Shown here: in pieces, positions 9,244-17,498 of the stretch
How positions within the stretch are numbered: position 1 is the first letter of the stretch
How the letters are laid out: the number at the start of each line of letters is the position of its first letter
Assembly: GCA_035524095.1 (NCBI GenBank)
Contig: DATKPK010000192.1
Coordinates: 1-45,590 of the forward strand
Origin: DATJUF01 sp035524095
GTDB lineage: Bacteria; Desulfobacterota; Binatia; Binatales; Binataceae
Length of the DNA stretch: 45,590 nt
Reading direction: 5' to 3'
Program-made: the position numbers and the translations under genes
The notes under the pieces: model-generated
The model's input: only the letters and a program-made list of their open reading frames with translations
Told to the model about the DNA's origin: nothing
The model's database searches: none

Positions 9244-9576
9244 TTGAGCAAAAGCGAGCCTATAGCATTAGATTCCATCGTCTGCGCGACGGCTGACCAG
9301 GTTTCGTGTGATTTGGACGGCGAAGCCGCCATCCTGAACCTCAAGAACGGTACCTACTTCGGCCTCGATCCGATCGGCGCCTTTATCTGGAAGCGGCTCG
9401 TGCAACCACAACCCGTGAGCAGCATTGCGGAAGCCTTGCTCGATCACTATGACGTCGAGCCGGAACGTTGCCATAACGATCTGTTGGCATTGCTCCGGCA
9501 GCTCGACGAACGGGGGTTGCTGGAAATCCGATCGCCTGCGACCAATCCCTCCAACGACGATGACCAGGCTGGCTAA
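9244..9576 (+). CDS. Lasso peptide RiPP recognition element (PqqD-like, B1)
   Basis: This small 110-residue protein has the PqqD/RRE fold signature: an early hydrophobic strand pair with DGEAAILNLKNGTYFGLDPIG (residues about 24-44), then IGAFIWKRL and a winged-helix segment IAEALLDHYDVEPERCHNDLLALLRQLDERGLLEI. In lasso clusters this protein binds the precursor leader and hands it to the protease. The frame begins with TTG at 9244; no better start is available and no clear ribosome-binding site is seen, so the exact N-terminus is uncertain. Its last 17 bases overlap the start of the leader peptidase gene, as usual for the split B1/B2 arrangement. Confidence 0.88.
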   Translation: MSKSEPIALDSIVCATADQVSCDLDGEAAILNLKNGTYFGLDPIGAFIWKRLVQPQPVSSIAEALLDHYDVEPERCHNDLLALLRQLDERGLLEIRSPATNPSNDDDQAG

Positions 9577-9997
9577 ATTTCGCGCCCTGTCGCCGCGCGA
9601 CCGTAAGATAGTCTTGCGCGCGCTCGCAACCCTCTGGCGGACGTGGTTCCTTTTGCGTTTCACTAATTTCGCAAACGTCCACGCATTGGCTAACGGACCG
9701 GCGATCGGCGTCGCGAGGCTAGATTCGCCCTCACCTATTCGCATCGCATTGGCGGTCGGCGGCGCCGGCTTTTTGGTCCCCGGCGGTTCCAACTGCCTGA
9801 TTCGTGCGATCGCCGCCGGTATGATGTTGCGACGATACGGCTATGACTCTGCGCTGATGATCGGTGTGGCCAAGTCACCCGAAGGGGGCCTCAACGCACA
9901 TGCATGGCTCGAAAGCGCGGGCCAGATCGTAATCGGCGATTTCGAACTCGATCGCTTTGTCCCGCTGGATACCCATCGCCCTGTCGCCGCATCATAG
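9560..9997 (+). CDS. Lasso peptide leader peptidase (transglutaminase-like B2)
   Basis: The 145-residue protein starting at the ATG at 9560 is the classical B2 cysteine protease. It has a hydrophobic N-terminal part, then GGSNCLIRAIAAGMMLRRYG with the nucleophile Cys79, GGLNAHAWLES with His114, and VIGDFELDRF with Asp127, the Cys-His-Asp triad of McjB-type proteins. It removes the leader from the precursor so that the new N-terminal amine can be cyclised. The frame is open from 9425, but that extension would lie inside the RRE gene in another frame and looks like non-coding translation. The domain starts normally at MTRLAKFRALSPRDR. Confidence 0.9.
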   Translation: MTRLAKFRALSPRDRKIVLRALATLWRTWFLLRFTNFANVHALANGPAIGVARLDSPSPIRIALAVGGAGFLVPGGSNCLIRAIAAGMMLRRYGYDSALMIGVAKSPEGGLNAHAWLESAGQIVIGDFELDRFVPLDTHRPVAAS

Positions 9998-10165
9998 GCT
10001 GCCGTGCAGAGTTGGCCGGCAAGCCTGTGCGCTGTGGCACAAGCGATCGCAACGAACGGGCGAAGCGGCGAGTTGCGTCAAAGTGAGTCTGCGAACCGGT
10101 CGTCATCGAAATTCGGTGTCGTGCCTCAAAGATCGAACCATCGACTCGTTCAGGCCTTCTATCCC

Positions 10166-12061
10166 ATGAGTGGTATCGCGGTAATCTATAATCCGGATGG
10201 CCGTCCTGCCGATCGAGGATTATTCGATCGCATGATGGGCGTGATCGCTCATCGCGGTCCTGACGGCTCTGGCTCGTGGATAGATGGAGCTGTAGCAATT
10301 GGCTACCAGAAGTTTTGCACGACTCCTGAATCGCTTCGCGAAAATCAGCCGCTCGCCGATCCCTCCGGGCGCTACCATCTGGTTTTTGACGGCCGTGTCG
10401 ACAACCGCGCCGAACTAACTACCACCCTCAAGGGTCGGAGCGTTCTGCCTCGTGACGATACCGACGCCGAGCTAGTCCTGCGCACGTACGAATGCTTCGG
10501 CGCTGAGACTCCTCATCGCATCCTCGGCGACTTCTGCATGGTCGTGTGGGATTCCGCGCGCCGCGAGCTTTTTTGCGCCCGCGACATCTGCGCAGTGCGC
10601 AAACTATTCTATTACTTCGACGGCAAATCTTTTTTGTGCGGCACCGAACTGGTTCAGGTCCTGGCCGATCCGCGTGTTCCGCGCGATCCCAACGAAGGTG
10701 CGATCGGCGAATATCTATCGGGTTCGCTCGGCGCCACTGAAGACACGCTCTACCGCCATATCAAGCGCCTGCCCTCTGCCCATTCGATCACAGTCGGCCC
10801 CAATGGGTTACGGATGCAACGCTATTTCGATCTCGACCCGCGACGCCAGGTGCGGTACCGCGACGATCGCGAGTATGCGGAACATTTCGGCGAGATTTTT
10901 CAGGAAACGATCCGCTGCCGAACACGGGTGATCGGTCCCTACGGCATCCATCTGAGTGGCGGGCTCGATTCGACTTCTATCGTCGGGATGGCCGTCCCGA
11001 TGTCCACCGCCGGCAAGGTCCCACCGTTTGAGACCTACTCGATGCTGTTCGACGAGCCGTCCGTCGACGAGCGCTCTTACATTCACGAGACTGTCGCGAT
11101 GCTCGGCCTCAAGGCCAATTATTTCGCACCTTTCAAACTCGATTTGCCGGCCGCTATCGCATCGATTAGCCGTTTCAGAGAATTCACTGAATATCCGAAC
11201 GGTGCGATTTGGCATCCGGTGTGGAAAACGGCTCGCGAAAAAGGCGTTCGGGTACTCTTGAGCGGCACCGGCTCTGACGAATGGATGGCTGGCAGTCCCT
11301 GGTTCTTTGCGGACCTATTGCTCGCAGGCGATTGGCAGCGGCTGTGGCATCGAGTGCGAACGGATAGCCGTCTTTACGGTGGCGCGAGCGGTCTCGCGCC
11401 TTCGCTCAAATTTTTGCTGCATCGTGCGATCTGGCCCCTCCTGCCCCTTGAGTTGCGAAAGCCTATTCGCCGCCTGCGGAAGACCAGTGGATTGCCGTCC
11501 TTCGTTCGCGCACCCTTTGCGCAGCGTCACCATCTCTGGGATCGGGTTCAACGCGAGCCGCGGCTGCCGCATGCCACCTTCGGCCAAGTCGCCCTCTACA
11601 ACAATTTCGTTGACGGCTGGGTGATGCACGGACGTGAGATCACCGATCGCGAGATCGCTCCTTATGGTCTCGAGGAACGCCACCCGTTTCTCGACCGCCG
11701 CCTGATGGAGTTCCTGATGGCAATTCCTGACGATCAACGTATCCGTGACAATCTACCGAAATTCGTCCTGCGCGAAGCGATCCGAGGCAAAATCCCCGAT
11801 TCGATTTGCGATCGCCGTGATAAAGCCTATTTCAGTATCACGTTTGTCGAGGCTTTTGAGCGGATGGGCGGTGAGCGTTTGTTCGCTCGTATGGCGCTCG
11901 ATGAGGCTGGGATTGTCGACCGACAGGAGTTCCTACGCGTCTATCGTCATCGACTCGCCGACTGGGACAACCAAAATTTATGGCCTCTGTGGAATACGCT
12001 GGCCGCCGAACTGTGGTATCGCGTCGCTTACCTGAATGAGATAGCAGAGGCCGCAAACTAA
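10166..12061 (+). CDS. Lasso peptide cyclase (asparagine synthase-like, C protein)
   Basis: This 631-residue asparagine synthetase B homologue has an N-terminal glutaminase-like (Ntn) domain with IAHRGPDGSGSW near residue 27, and a C-terminal ATP-pyrophosphatase domain with HLSGGLDSTSIVG (P-loop from Ser264) and LLSGTGSDEWMAG. In lasso clusters it adenylates the Asp/Glu side chain and closes the macrolactam. The ATG at 10166 places Met-Ser-Gly-Ile at the N-terminus. Residue 2 is thus Ser rather than the catalytic Cys of true glutamine-dependent synthetases, as expected for an enzyme that needs no ammonia. The frame stays open to 10004, but that extension has no domain. A gap of 168 bp separates it from B2. 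Confidence 0.9.
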   Translation: MSGIAVIYNPDGRPADRGLFDRMMGVIAHRGPDGSGSWIDGAVAIGYQKFCTTPESLRENQPLADPSGRYHLVFDGRVDNRAELTTTLKGRSVLPRDDTDAELVLRTYECFGAETPHRILGDFCMVVWDSARRELFCARDICAVRKLFYYFDGKSFLCGTELVQVLADPRVPRDPNEGAIGEYLSGSLGATEDTLYRHIKRLPSAHSITVGPNGLRMQRYFDLDPRRQVRYRDDREYAEHFGEIFQETIRCRTRVIGPYGIHLSGGLDSTSIVGMAVPMSTAGKVPPFETYSMLFDEPSVDERSYIHETVAMLGLKANYFAPFKLDLPAAIASISRFREFTEYPNGAIWHPVWKTAREKGVRVLLSGTGSDEWMAGSPWFFADLLLAGDWQRLWHRVRTDSRLYGGASGLAPSLKFLLHRAIWPLLPLELRKPIRRLRKTSGLPSFVRAPFAQRHHLWDRVQREPRLPHATFGQVALYNNFVDGWVMHGREITDREIAPYGLEERHPFLDRRLMEFLMAIPDDQRIRDNLPKFVLREAIRGKIPDSICDRRDKAYFSITFVEAFERMGGERLFARMALDEAGIVDRQEFLRVYRHRLADWDNQNLWPLWNTLAAELWYRVAYLNEIAEAAN

Positions 12062-12259
12062 TTTCGCCACCAGTTCGCCATTAGGCTTATATCGCCTGTG
12101 TTTCGATGTTTCTTGTCATAACTGTGTCAGAAGTGCTATGCCAGCTATAATGGCGCAGTCAGCGACAATTAGGCCTTTCGAGGTGAAGTCGGCCAAATTT
12201 GACTTAGACGTTCACAAAGCTCTTTAGAGGCAAGAATTGTCGCTAGATAGGACAGATAG

Positions 12260-12288
12260 TTGACAAGCGCTTACCGCTCTTGTCAAAT
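12260..12288 (+). promoter_or_regulatory. Predicted promoter and overlapping operator for the lasso precursor
   Basis: TTGACA (12260-12265), a 17-bp spacer, and TCAAAT (12283-12288) fit a sigma-70 promoter (6/6 and 4/6 matches). Laid over it is a perfect 8-bp inverted repeat, TTGACAAG (12260-12267) and CTTGTCAA (12279-12286), with an 11-bp spacer, so a dimeric repressor bound there would cover the promoter. A second candidate lies upstream: GTGTCA, 16 bp, TATAAT (12124-12151). The 335-bp space between cyclase and precursor holds no gene. Confidence 0.5.
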
Positions 12289-12396
12289 CACTGCAACAGC
12301 AAGGGGTTGCTGGACGCTAGTAGCGGTTAGGTCTGTCCGATGATGGATCGGTGCCATGACGGATAGCCTAGCCTGTCGTCCAAACGGAGGAGATAC

Positions 12397-12579
12397 GTGC
12401 AAGATACTCGACGAGAACCTGGAAAAAAACTCAACTTGGCTCATCGCACCGCCAAGAAGTCGACCTATCAGACTCCGACGATCACCGACTACGGCGATGT
12501 GACACGTTTGACTCAGGCGAAGGGTACCTCCGTTGATACGAACGGTGGTCAAGGATTCAATAAGCATCCCTACGGCTGA
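12397..12579 (+). CDS. Lasso peptide precursor (A)
   Basis: This 60-residue peptide starts at GTG 12397 behind a strong GGAGGAG site (12386-12392). Residues 24-39 match the lasso leader motif YxxPxIxxxGxxxxxT exactly (Y24, P27, I29, G33, T39). With the conserved Thr at position -2, the core would be the 20 residues from Ala41 to Gly60. Asp47 is then core position 7, and no other Asp or Glu lies in the core, so the predicted ring is seven residues, Ala1 to Asp7, with a 13-residue tail (TNGGQGF, then NKHPYG). Lys, Phe, Tyr and His could act as plugs. The type resembles the 'lasso RiPP family leader peptide-containing protein' group. The core start is inferred, not seen. Confidence 0.88.
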   Translation: MQDTRREPGKKLNLAHRTAKKSTYQTPTITDYGDVTRLTQAKGTSVDTNGGQGFNKHPYG

Positions 12580-12626
12580 GCGTTTGGGCTAAAACCTGGG
12601 GCGCAACGTATGTCGCTAGGCAGACT

Positions 12627-13586
12627 GTGTATCTCTACGATGTCTATGGTCTAACGATTTCAAGCGACATCGCGATACCCGAATTACGCAAGCCGAGCGG
12701 CCAAGAGGGCAGAGCGCAAGTTGCCCTAGCTCTCTCTGCCCCGGTTCAGCAGTTCGAGCCCATCTCAAACTGGCTGGTCTCCACGGCGTCTCCAAGCGGG
12801 GCGCCGTGGCTTTCATGGACCAAGTTTAAGGGCGGCTATCTTCTACGCTTTCACGATCTCGCAGATTTCGTAGTCGACTCTGAGGGTCATCACATTTCTT
12901 GTGTCGCGGGAGCTTCTGGTATCTCCGCCGCCACCGTCCGCCATTTGGTGATTGATCACGTACTGCCGCGCGTGCTGAATCTGCGCGGGCATGACGCGCT
13001 CCATGCCACTGCGATCGTAATCGACGATCGTCTATGCGCCTTTGTCGCTGAAGCCGGCACTGGCAAGTCCACGCTGGCCGCCAGCTTTCATGTGGCGGGA
13101 TATCCAGCGTTCTGCGATGATTGTCTCGTCCTACGTGACACCCATCCGCTCACTGCCCTGCCCGCTTACCCTGGCGTACGGCTCTGGGAGGCTTCATTTC
13201 AAGCTCTCGGCGGTGACACCGCCGCGCTCGGGACACCGGTCGCGCAATACACGGCAAAGACTCGTCAACTTGGCGGCAGTGAAGGCTTTCGCGCCGAGCC
13301 GCTTCCGCTCAGGCGTATCTACCTGCTTGAGCGCGACGGTCAATCACCATCGACTGCGCAAGCCTTACCCACGATTGAGAGCCTTAGACCAGCCGACGCG
13401 TTGCCTGCACTGATGGCGGCGACTTTCCCGCTCGATATCACCGACCACGCGATGCTCGCGAGGCATTTCCGCCTGCTCAGCCGGGTCGCCGCCGAGCTTC
13501 CGATAAGACGCCTGACGATACCCACCGATTTTACCGCTCTGCCAGTAGTTCGCTCGCTGATTCTCGAGGACTGTGGAGCGGTTTAG
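12627..13586 (+). CDS. HPr kinase-like protein of the lasso cluster (K)
   Basis: The 319-residue protein has an N-terminal region of about 110 residues and a C-terminal P-loop domain. The P-loop is VAEAGTGKSTLAA at about residues 140-152, followed by GYPAFCDDCLVL, like the Walker B region of HPr kinase/phosphorylase. In paeninodin-type lasso clusters such kinases phosphorylate the C-terminal serine of the precursor. Here the precursor ends in Gly and has no serine after core position 5, so that reaction cannot occur in the usual place. The substrate may be Thr/Ser in the ring, Tyr, or something else. The start is GTG 12627; no in-frame ATG is better. It lies 47 bp after the precursor gene. 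Confidence 0.8.
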   Translation: MYLYDVYGLTISSDIAIPELRKPSGQEGRAQVALALSAPVQQFEPISNWLVSTASPSGAPWLSWTKFKGGYLLRFHDLADFVVDSEGHHISCVAGASGISAATVRHLVIDHVLPRVLNLRGHDALHATAIVIDDRLCAFVAEAGTGKSTLAASFHVAGYPAFCDDCLVLRDTHPLTALPAYPGVRLWEASFQALGGDTAALGTPVAQYTAKTRQLGGSEGFRAEPLPLRRIYLLERDGQSPSTAQALPTIESLRPADALPALMAATFPLDITDHAMLARHFRLLSRVAAELPIRRLTIPTDFTALPVVRSLILEDCGAV

Positions 13587-13641
13587 GGTTACGCTTCGCG
13601 AGCATGGAGCCGGGTACGTGCGCGGACTATTGTCATAGGCG

Positions 13642-14874
13642 GTGAAACGAGCCGGCGCGCTATATCCTGTCGAGCATGACGCCGAGACGCGTCTCCTGCT
13701 GAGCTGTGTCCAGTTGGATCAATGCGATGACGCGCTGTCTCCTGCTGCTCAACTTCGCACTGACGATCTTGCCGATCTCGATTGGATTCGGCTGAACCGG
13801 TTGGCCGCCGAGCATGCTGTTCAGCCGCACCTCTATCTCCGTCTGAAACGGCTTGACGCCTTGCCACCGTCGGCACTGAATCCGATGCGGGCTCAGTATT
13901 ACGCCAGTTCGTTAAGCAATCTTAAGCTTGCGCGCGAATTGCTGCGTCTGACCGCCCGGCTGAGCGACGCTGGCGTGCCGGCCCTCGCCTTCAAAGGGCC
14001 GGTGTTGGCGGTCAAGCTTCACAATGACGTTTCGCTTCGTCAATTCAATGACCTCGATCTGCTCGTGCGTCCCGAGGACGCAGGCCGTGCCGCTCAAGTT
14101 CTAATCGCCGAAAATCACTTGCCGCGCCATTTCGACCCGACTGACGTAGCGCGCTCGCTGACCCGGTGCAACGAAGACGAGTTCATCCGTCCTCACGATT
14201 CCCAGATGGTCGACCTGCATTGGGCACTGGGCCCGCACTATTTCCCCTACGGTCCACCGGCGGAACTCGTGTGGGACCGCGCCGTTCGTTGCACTATCGA
14301 AGGTGGCGAGATCCTGACGATGGGACCAATCGATACCGTTCTTTTCCTTGCCGCACATGGCACCAAGCATGGGTGGAGTATCCTTGGTGCCGTGTCCGAC
14401 CTCGCCGGCGCACTCAGCGCCGACGATCGCATCGACCACGACCAGTTGCTCGACGAGGCTGCTCGATTCGGCTGCCTCAACATGCTTTTACTGGGTGCGG
14501 CGCTCGCGCGTAATCTGCTGGGCGCTGTCATCCCATCTGCGATCATTGACCGGATCGTCAAGCAGCCCGATATCGATGCTCTCGCTCTCAGCGTTGAACG
14601 GCGGATGTTCAAATATCTCGGCGTCCGTCCCGGCCTTTATCTCGACTGGTTCGTCTCGCTTCGCCTCCTGGAGGACCATCGCAGCCGACTGCGCTATCTC
14701 GTTAATCGCGCCTTCCTTCCAGCGCCCGAAGATGTCGAATTTATCGAGCTGCCACCCTCGCTCTATCCGCTCTATTTTCCGCTCCGGCCCTTCCGTTTGC
14801 TCTTTCAACACGGCAAGCGCCTATTCGTCGAGGTACCGATGGGCCGTAAGCGGGTTAAACGGATGCCTTCGTGA
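13642..14874 (+). CDS. Nucleotidyltransferase family protein of the lasso cluster
   Basis: The 410-residue protein contains the segment ALAFKGPVLAVKLHNDVSLRQFNDLDLLV near residues 112-142. This is the KG...R..DxDLLV signature of the NTP_transf_5 nucleotidyltransferases, followed by VDLHWAL near residue 191 and a conserved LFLAAHGTKHGW near residue 233. Proteins of this family recur in lasso clusters that also carry the HPr-kinase-like gene (paeninodin type), where their role is poorly defined. Transfer of a nucleotide to the peptide or its phosphate is a guess. The start is GTG 13642. The stop overlaps the start of the ABC transporter in a GTGA arrangement, suggesting coupled translation. Confidence 0.82.
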   Translation: MKRAGALYPVEHDAETRLLLSCVQLDQCDDALSPAAQLRTDDLADLDWIRLNRLAAEHAVQPHLYLRLKRLDALPPSALNPMRAQYYASSLSNLKLARELLRLTARLSDAGVPALAFKGPVLAVKLHNDVSLRQFNDLDLLVRPEDAGRAAQVLIAENHLPRHFDPTDVARSLTRCNEDEFIRPHDSQMVDLHWALGPHYFPYGPPAELVWDRAVRCTIEGGEILTMGPIDTVLFLAAHGTKHGWSILGAVSDLAGALSADDRIDHDQLLDEAARFGCLNMLLLGAALARNLLGAVIPSAIIDRIVKQPDIDALALSVERRMFKYLGVRPGLYLDWFVSLRLLEDHRSRLRYLVNRAFLPAPEDVEFIELPPSLYPLYFPLRPFRLLFQHGKRLFVEVPMGRKRVKRMPS

Positions 14875-16661
14875 AAGTCTCGCTGGGCGGCTTTCTGAGC
14901 GACCTGCGCGAGGCCTCGGGGCGTCATCTATGGTGGACTGTCGCACTCTCGATTTTATGCTCGCTTAGCGAGGGCGCCGGTCTGGCCCTGATCGTTCCGA
15001 CGCTGGCGGTGGCTGGCTTCAATTTTGGATCGCAAGGCGGCGCTGATCGCTACGCCACTCTGATCCGTACCAGCTTCGCGCATCTCGGCCTGAAACCCAA
15101 CCTTCTGACGCTTCTAGCTATCTTGATCGCCGTTATCGGCGCCCGCGCGATTCTCGATCGTAGCCGTGATCTTTCGCTCTGGACCGTGCAGCAGCACTTT
15201 GAGGATGTCCTGCGGCGCCGCCTTTATCGCGCTATCGCCAACGCCAACTGGCTGTTTATCACGCGCAGCCGCTTTGCCGACTTCAGCCACGCGCTGACTG
15301 CCGAAATAACTCGCGTTGGCGAGGCGGTGCTGTTCATCCTGACGCTCGCTTCCGATACGGCCCTCGCCGTGATCTATCTAAGCGCCGCCCTCGTACTCTC
15401 TACCGCTACCACGCTAACAGTTATTGCCGCTGCCAGCTTCCTGGCCTTCTTGCTGCGCCGCAAAACGCAGCGAGTCCAATGCCACGGTGCAGAACTCGCC
15501 AGAGTGACGAACCAGCTCTATGCTGCGGCCGGCGACCATCTGCAGGGCCTCAAGACCGCCCGTACCTATGACGCTCCCGAACGCAACTTCGAGCTCTTCG
15601 CCAACCTCAGCAGAAGTATCGCGGGAGCGAATCTCGCCGCCGTCCGGGAACAGGCAGCCGCCACCTTATGGTTCCAGCTCGGCGCCGTACTGCTGATGCT
15701 GCCGATACTCTATCTCGCCCTGCGCGTCTTCACGCTAGCGCCCGCGACCTTGCTGATCTTGCTTCTGATCTTCGTCCGCGTGATGCCGCGTTTTCAGATG
15801 AGCCATCGCAACTATCAAAATCTGTTTAAGGCGCTGCCATCATACTTGAACGTCATCAGCCTTGAACAACGCTGCCGCGCAGCCGAGGAACCGCCAATCC
15901 AAACTTGCGATGCACCGCCTTTCGAACGCGAAATCCGATTGCATAGGGTCAGCTTCCGCTATCAGCCTGATGCTCCGCCAGCTCTAAGCAACCTCGACTT
16001 GGCCGTTCCAGCCGGCCACATCACGGCTATCGTGGGACCGTCCGGCGCGGGTAAAAGCACAATCATCGACCTTGTGATGGGCCTGCTTGTCGCCGATTCG
16101 GGAGCTATCACCTTCGATGGCGTGCCGCTTCTGCCAGGAGCTGCTCACGCCTGGCGTCGCCGAATTGGATATGTCGCCCAAGAGACTGCACTCTTTCATT
16201 TGAGTATTCGCGACAATTTGGTCTGGGCCCGCCCCAATGCGACCGCGGACGAGATATGGGAGGCGCTGCGTATCGCGGCGGCTGACCGGTTCGTGCGAGC
16301 GCTCCCGCATGGCGTCGACACCGTCGTCGGCGACCGTGGCTTGATGCTTTCACAGGGTGAGCGTCAGCGCGTTGCCCTTGCCCGGGCGCTTCTGCGCCGT
16401 CCCTCGTTACTGATTCTCGATGAAGCAACGAACAGCATGGACTATGCAACCGAGGCTCGGGTCCTCGAGGCCATTGCCCAAATGCGGGGCCCTCTCACAG
16501 TCCTGACTGTTGCCCATCGCCTATCGGCGATCCGCTCTGCTGATCTAATCTACGTCATTGAAGAAGGCCGCATCGTCGAATCCGGCCGATTTGAAGACCT
16601 CAATAAGCGTGAAAACGGCCGCTTCCGAGCATTATGCAACGCGCATCGCCTTGAAGTTTAG
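14871..16661 (+). CDS. ABC exporter for the lasso peptide (D)
   Basis: This 596-residue half-transporter has a six-helix membrane domain (residues about 20-310) fused to an ATPase. The ATPase shows Walker A GPSGAGKST (near 388), Q-loop YVAQET, signature LSQGERQRVALARALL (near 493), Walker B LLILDEATNSMD (near 513) and the switch histidine in VAHRLS. There is no N-terminal C39 peptidase domain, as expected where a separate B2 protease cuts the leader. In lasso clusters this protein exports the mature peptide and gives self-protection. It starts at GTG 14871, overlapping the nucleotidyltransferase by 4 bp, and is the last gene of the apparent lasso operon. Confidence 0.9.
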   Translation: MKVSLGGFLSDLREASGRHLWWTVALSILCSLSEGAGLALIVPTLAVAGFNFGSQGGADRYATLIRTSFAHLGLKPNLLTLLAILIAVIGARAILDRSRDLSLWTVQQHFEDVLRRRLYRAIANANWLFITRSRFADFSHALTAEITRVGEAVLFILTLASDTALAVIYLSAALVLSTATTLTVIAAASFLAFLLRRKTQRVQCHGAELARVTNQLYAAAGDHLQGLKTARTYDAPERNFELFANLSRSIAGANLAAVREQAAATLWFQLGAVLLMLPILYLALRVFTLAPATLLILLLIFVRVMPRFQMSHRNYQNLFKALPSYLNVISLEQRCRAAEEPPIQTCDAPPFEREIRLHRVSFRYQPDAPPALSNLDLAVPAGHITAIVGPSGAGKSTIIDLVMGLLVADSGAITFDGVPLLPGAAHAWRRRIGYVAQETALFHLSIRDNLVWARPNATADEIWEALRIAAADRFVRALPHGVDTVVGDRGLMLSQGERQRVALARALLRRPSLLILDEATNSMDYATEARVLEAIAQMRGPLTVLTVAHRLSAIRSADLIYVIEEGRIVESGRFEDLNKRENGRFRALCNAHRLEV

Positions 16662-16697
16662 TTCGGCGAATTATGCTATGACATGCATATTTAGGTC

Positions 16698-16726
16698 TTG
16701 ACCTAACCTTACAGGTAAGTCAGAGT
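16698..16726 (+). promoter_or_regulatory. Promoter-like element 1 of the VPEID-CTERM cassette
   Basis: TTGACC (16698-16703), 17 bp, CAGAGT (16721-16726), followed by TTT. It lies 46 bp before the ATG at 16773. An inverted repeat TTAGGTC-TT-GACCTAA (16691-16706) covers the -35 box and could be a repressor site. The same layout recurs ahead of the other three small genes. Confidence 0.5.
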
Positions 16727-16772
16727 TTTATCACTGCGTTGCATATCATAGCGATGCAAGGGAGTTACAGAT

Positions 16773-16964
16773 ATGTTTACAAGGATTTTCGGTACTTTTC
16801 TTCTGGTTTTTGGCGCGACTCTCGGTGCACTTGGGATGGCGCACGCCTACGGCGGGTGGAACCCCTCCGCACCCGAACTTGATCCCACCGTCTTAGGGAG
16901 CGGGGTCAGCATCCTTGCCGGCGGTTGGATACTGCTCAACGAGCGTCGCCGTAACCGCAAATAG
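16773..16964 (+). CDS. VPEID-CTERM-like sorted mini-protein 1
   Basis: This 63-residue protein begins with a signal peptide (MFTRIFGTFLLVFGATLGAL, predicted cut after AHA, residue 25). After only seven residues (YGGWNPS) comes the sorting motif APELD (33-37), then a TM helix and the basic tail ERRRNRK. This is the tripartite C-terminal signal of PEP-CTERM-like proteins in the VPEID version handled by exosortase E. An AAGGGAG site precedes the ATG. Removal of both ends would leave about a dozen residues, so the product is effectively a peptide. Its tail NERRRNRK is identical to that of the next gene while the codons differ, showing selection on the protein. The function of the mature part is unknown. 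Confidence 0.85.
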   Translation: MFTRIFGTFLLVFGATLGALGMAHAYGGWNPSAPELDPTVLGSGVSILAGGWILLNERRRNRK

Positions 16965-17159
16965 CCCGCCATCCACGATTAGCCGCAGCGCATATTCTAA
17001 ATAATGGTTATTTGCCGGCCAGACAGGACGCGGAGGATCTCCAATTAGGCGTCCTTAGAATAGATGAGCAGCTTAGGCGGCCAAACGGCCGCTTGAGCAC
17101 TTTGATCGTCTGTCTTCTCTCAGTCTGAGTTCGATTCGGCATCGCCGACCGAAAAATAC

Positions 17160-17189
17160 TTGAATCTCCCTCCCATAACAGTTCAGACT
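17160..17189 (+). promoter_or_regulatory. Promoter-like element 2 of the VPEID-CTERM cassette
   Basis: TTGAAT (17160-17165), 18 bp, CAGACT (17184-17189), followed by TAA. It lies 48 bp before the ATG at 17238. This is the weakest -35 match of the four copies, but the spacing and the AG-CTTAA end agree with the others. Confidence 0.45.
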
Positions 17190-17237
17190 TAATTCATCAT
17201 TTCGCACCGTTTCGTCGTGCTTCAAAAGGGTTTACAC

Positions 17238-17498
17238 ATGCTGGCTACTTTATTCCTCATATGCATGCTTATGATTAGTTTAGTCAGCACTGCAAGTGCT
17301 CATGAGAGTAGTAACTGGGGTAATCATCCTTGCGGATGGAGTGATGGCAGATGGAGTAGCTGCGGTGGTGGTGGGCATCAAGGGATCGGCACTGCTCCTT
17401 CAGCACCGGAACTCGATTCCAGCGTTCTCGGCAGCGGAACTGTCATCCTCACAGGCGGATTGATTCTTCTTAACGAGCGCCGCCGAAATCGCAAATAA
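17238..17498 (+). CDS. VPEID-CTERM-like sorted mini-protein 2 (Gly/His/Trp/Cys-rich)
   Basis: This 86-residue protein starts at ATG 17238 behind AAAAGGG; the frame is also open from a GTG at 17217. The signal peptide (MLATLFLICMLMISLVSTASA) is followed by a 35-residue mature part rich in Gly, Ser, Trp and His, with two cysteines (NHPCGW and WSSCGG) that could form a disulfide. Then come APELD, a TM helix and ERRRNRK. The signal-peptide codons are AT-rich compared with nearby genes. The architecture matches its three neighbours, while the mature sequence is unrelated to theirs. The role is unknown; the exosortase at 18678-20342 is the likely processing enzyme. Confidence 0.85.
   Translation: MLATLFLICMLMISLVSTASAHESSNWGNHPCGWSDGRWSSCGGGGHQGIGTAPSAPELDSSVLGSGTVILTGGLILLNERRRNRK

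Noticed and set aside
10004..10165. N-terminal extension of the lasso cyclase
   Set aside because: The 54 residues resemble translated intergenic DNA, and an Ntn-type domain needs its active residue at position 2, which ATG 10166 gives.
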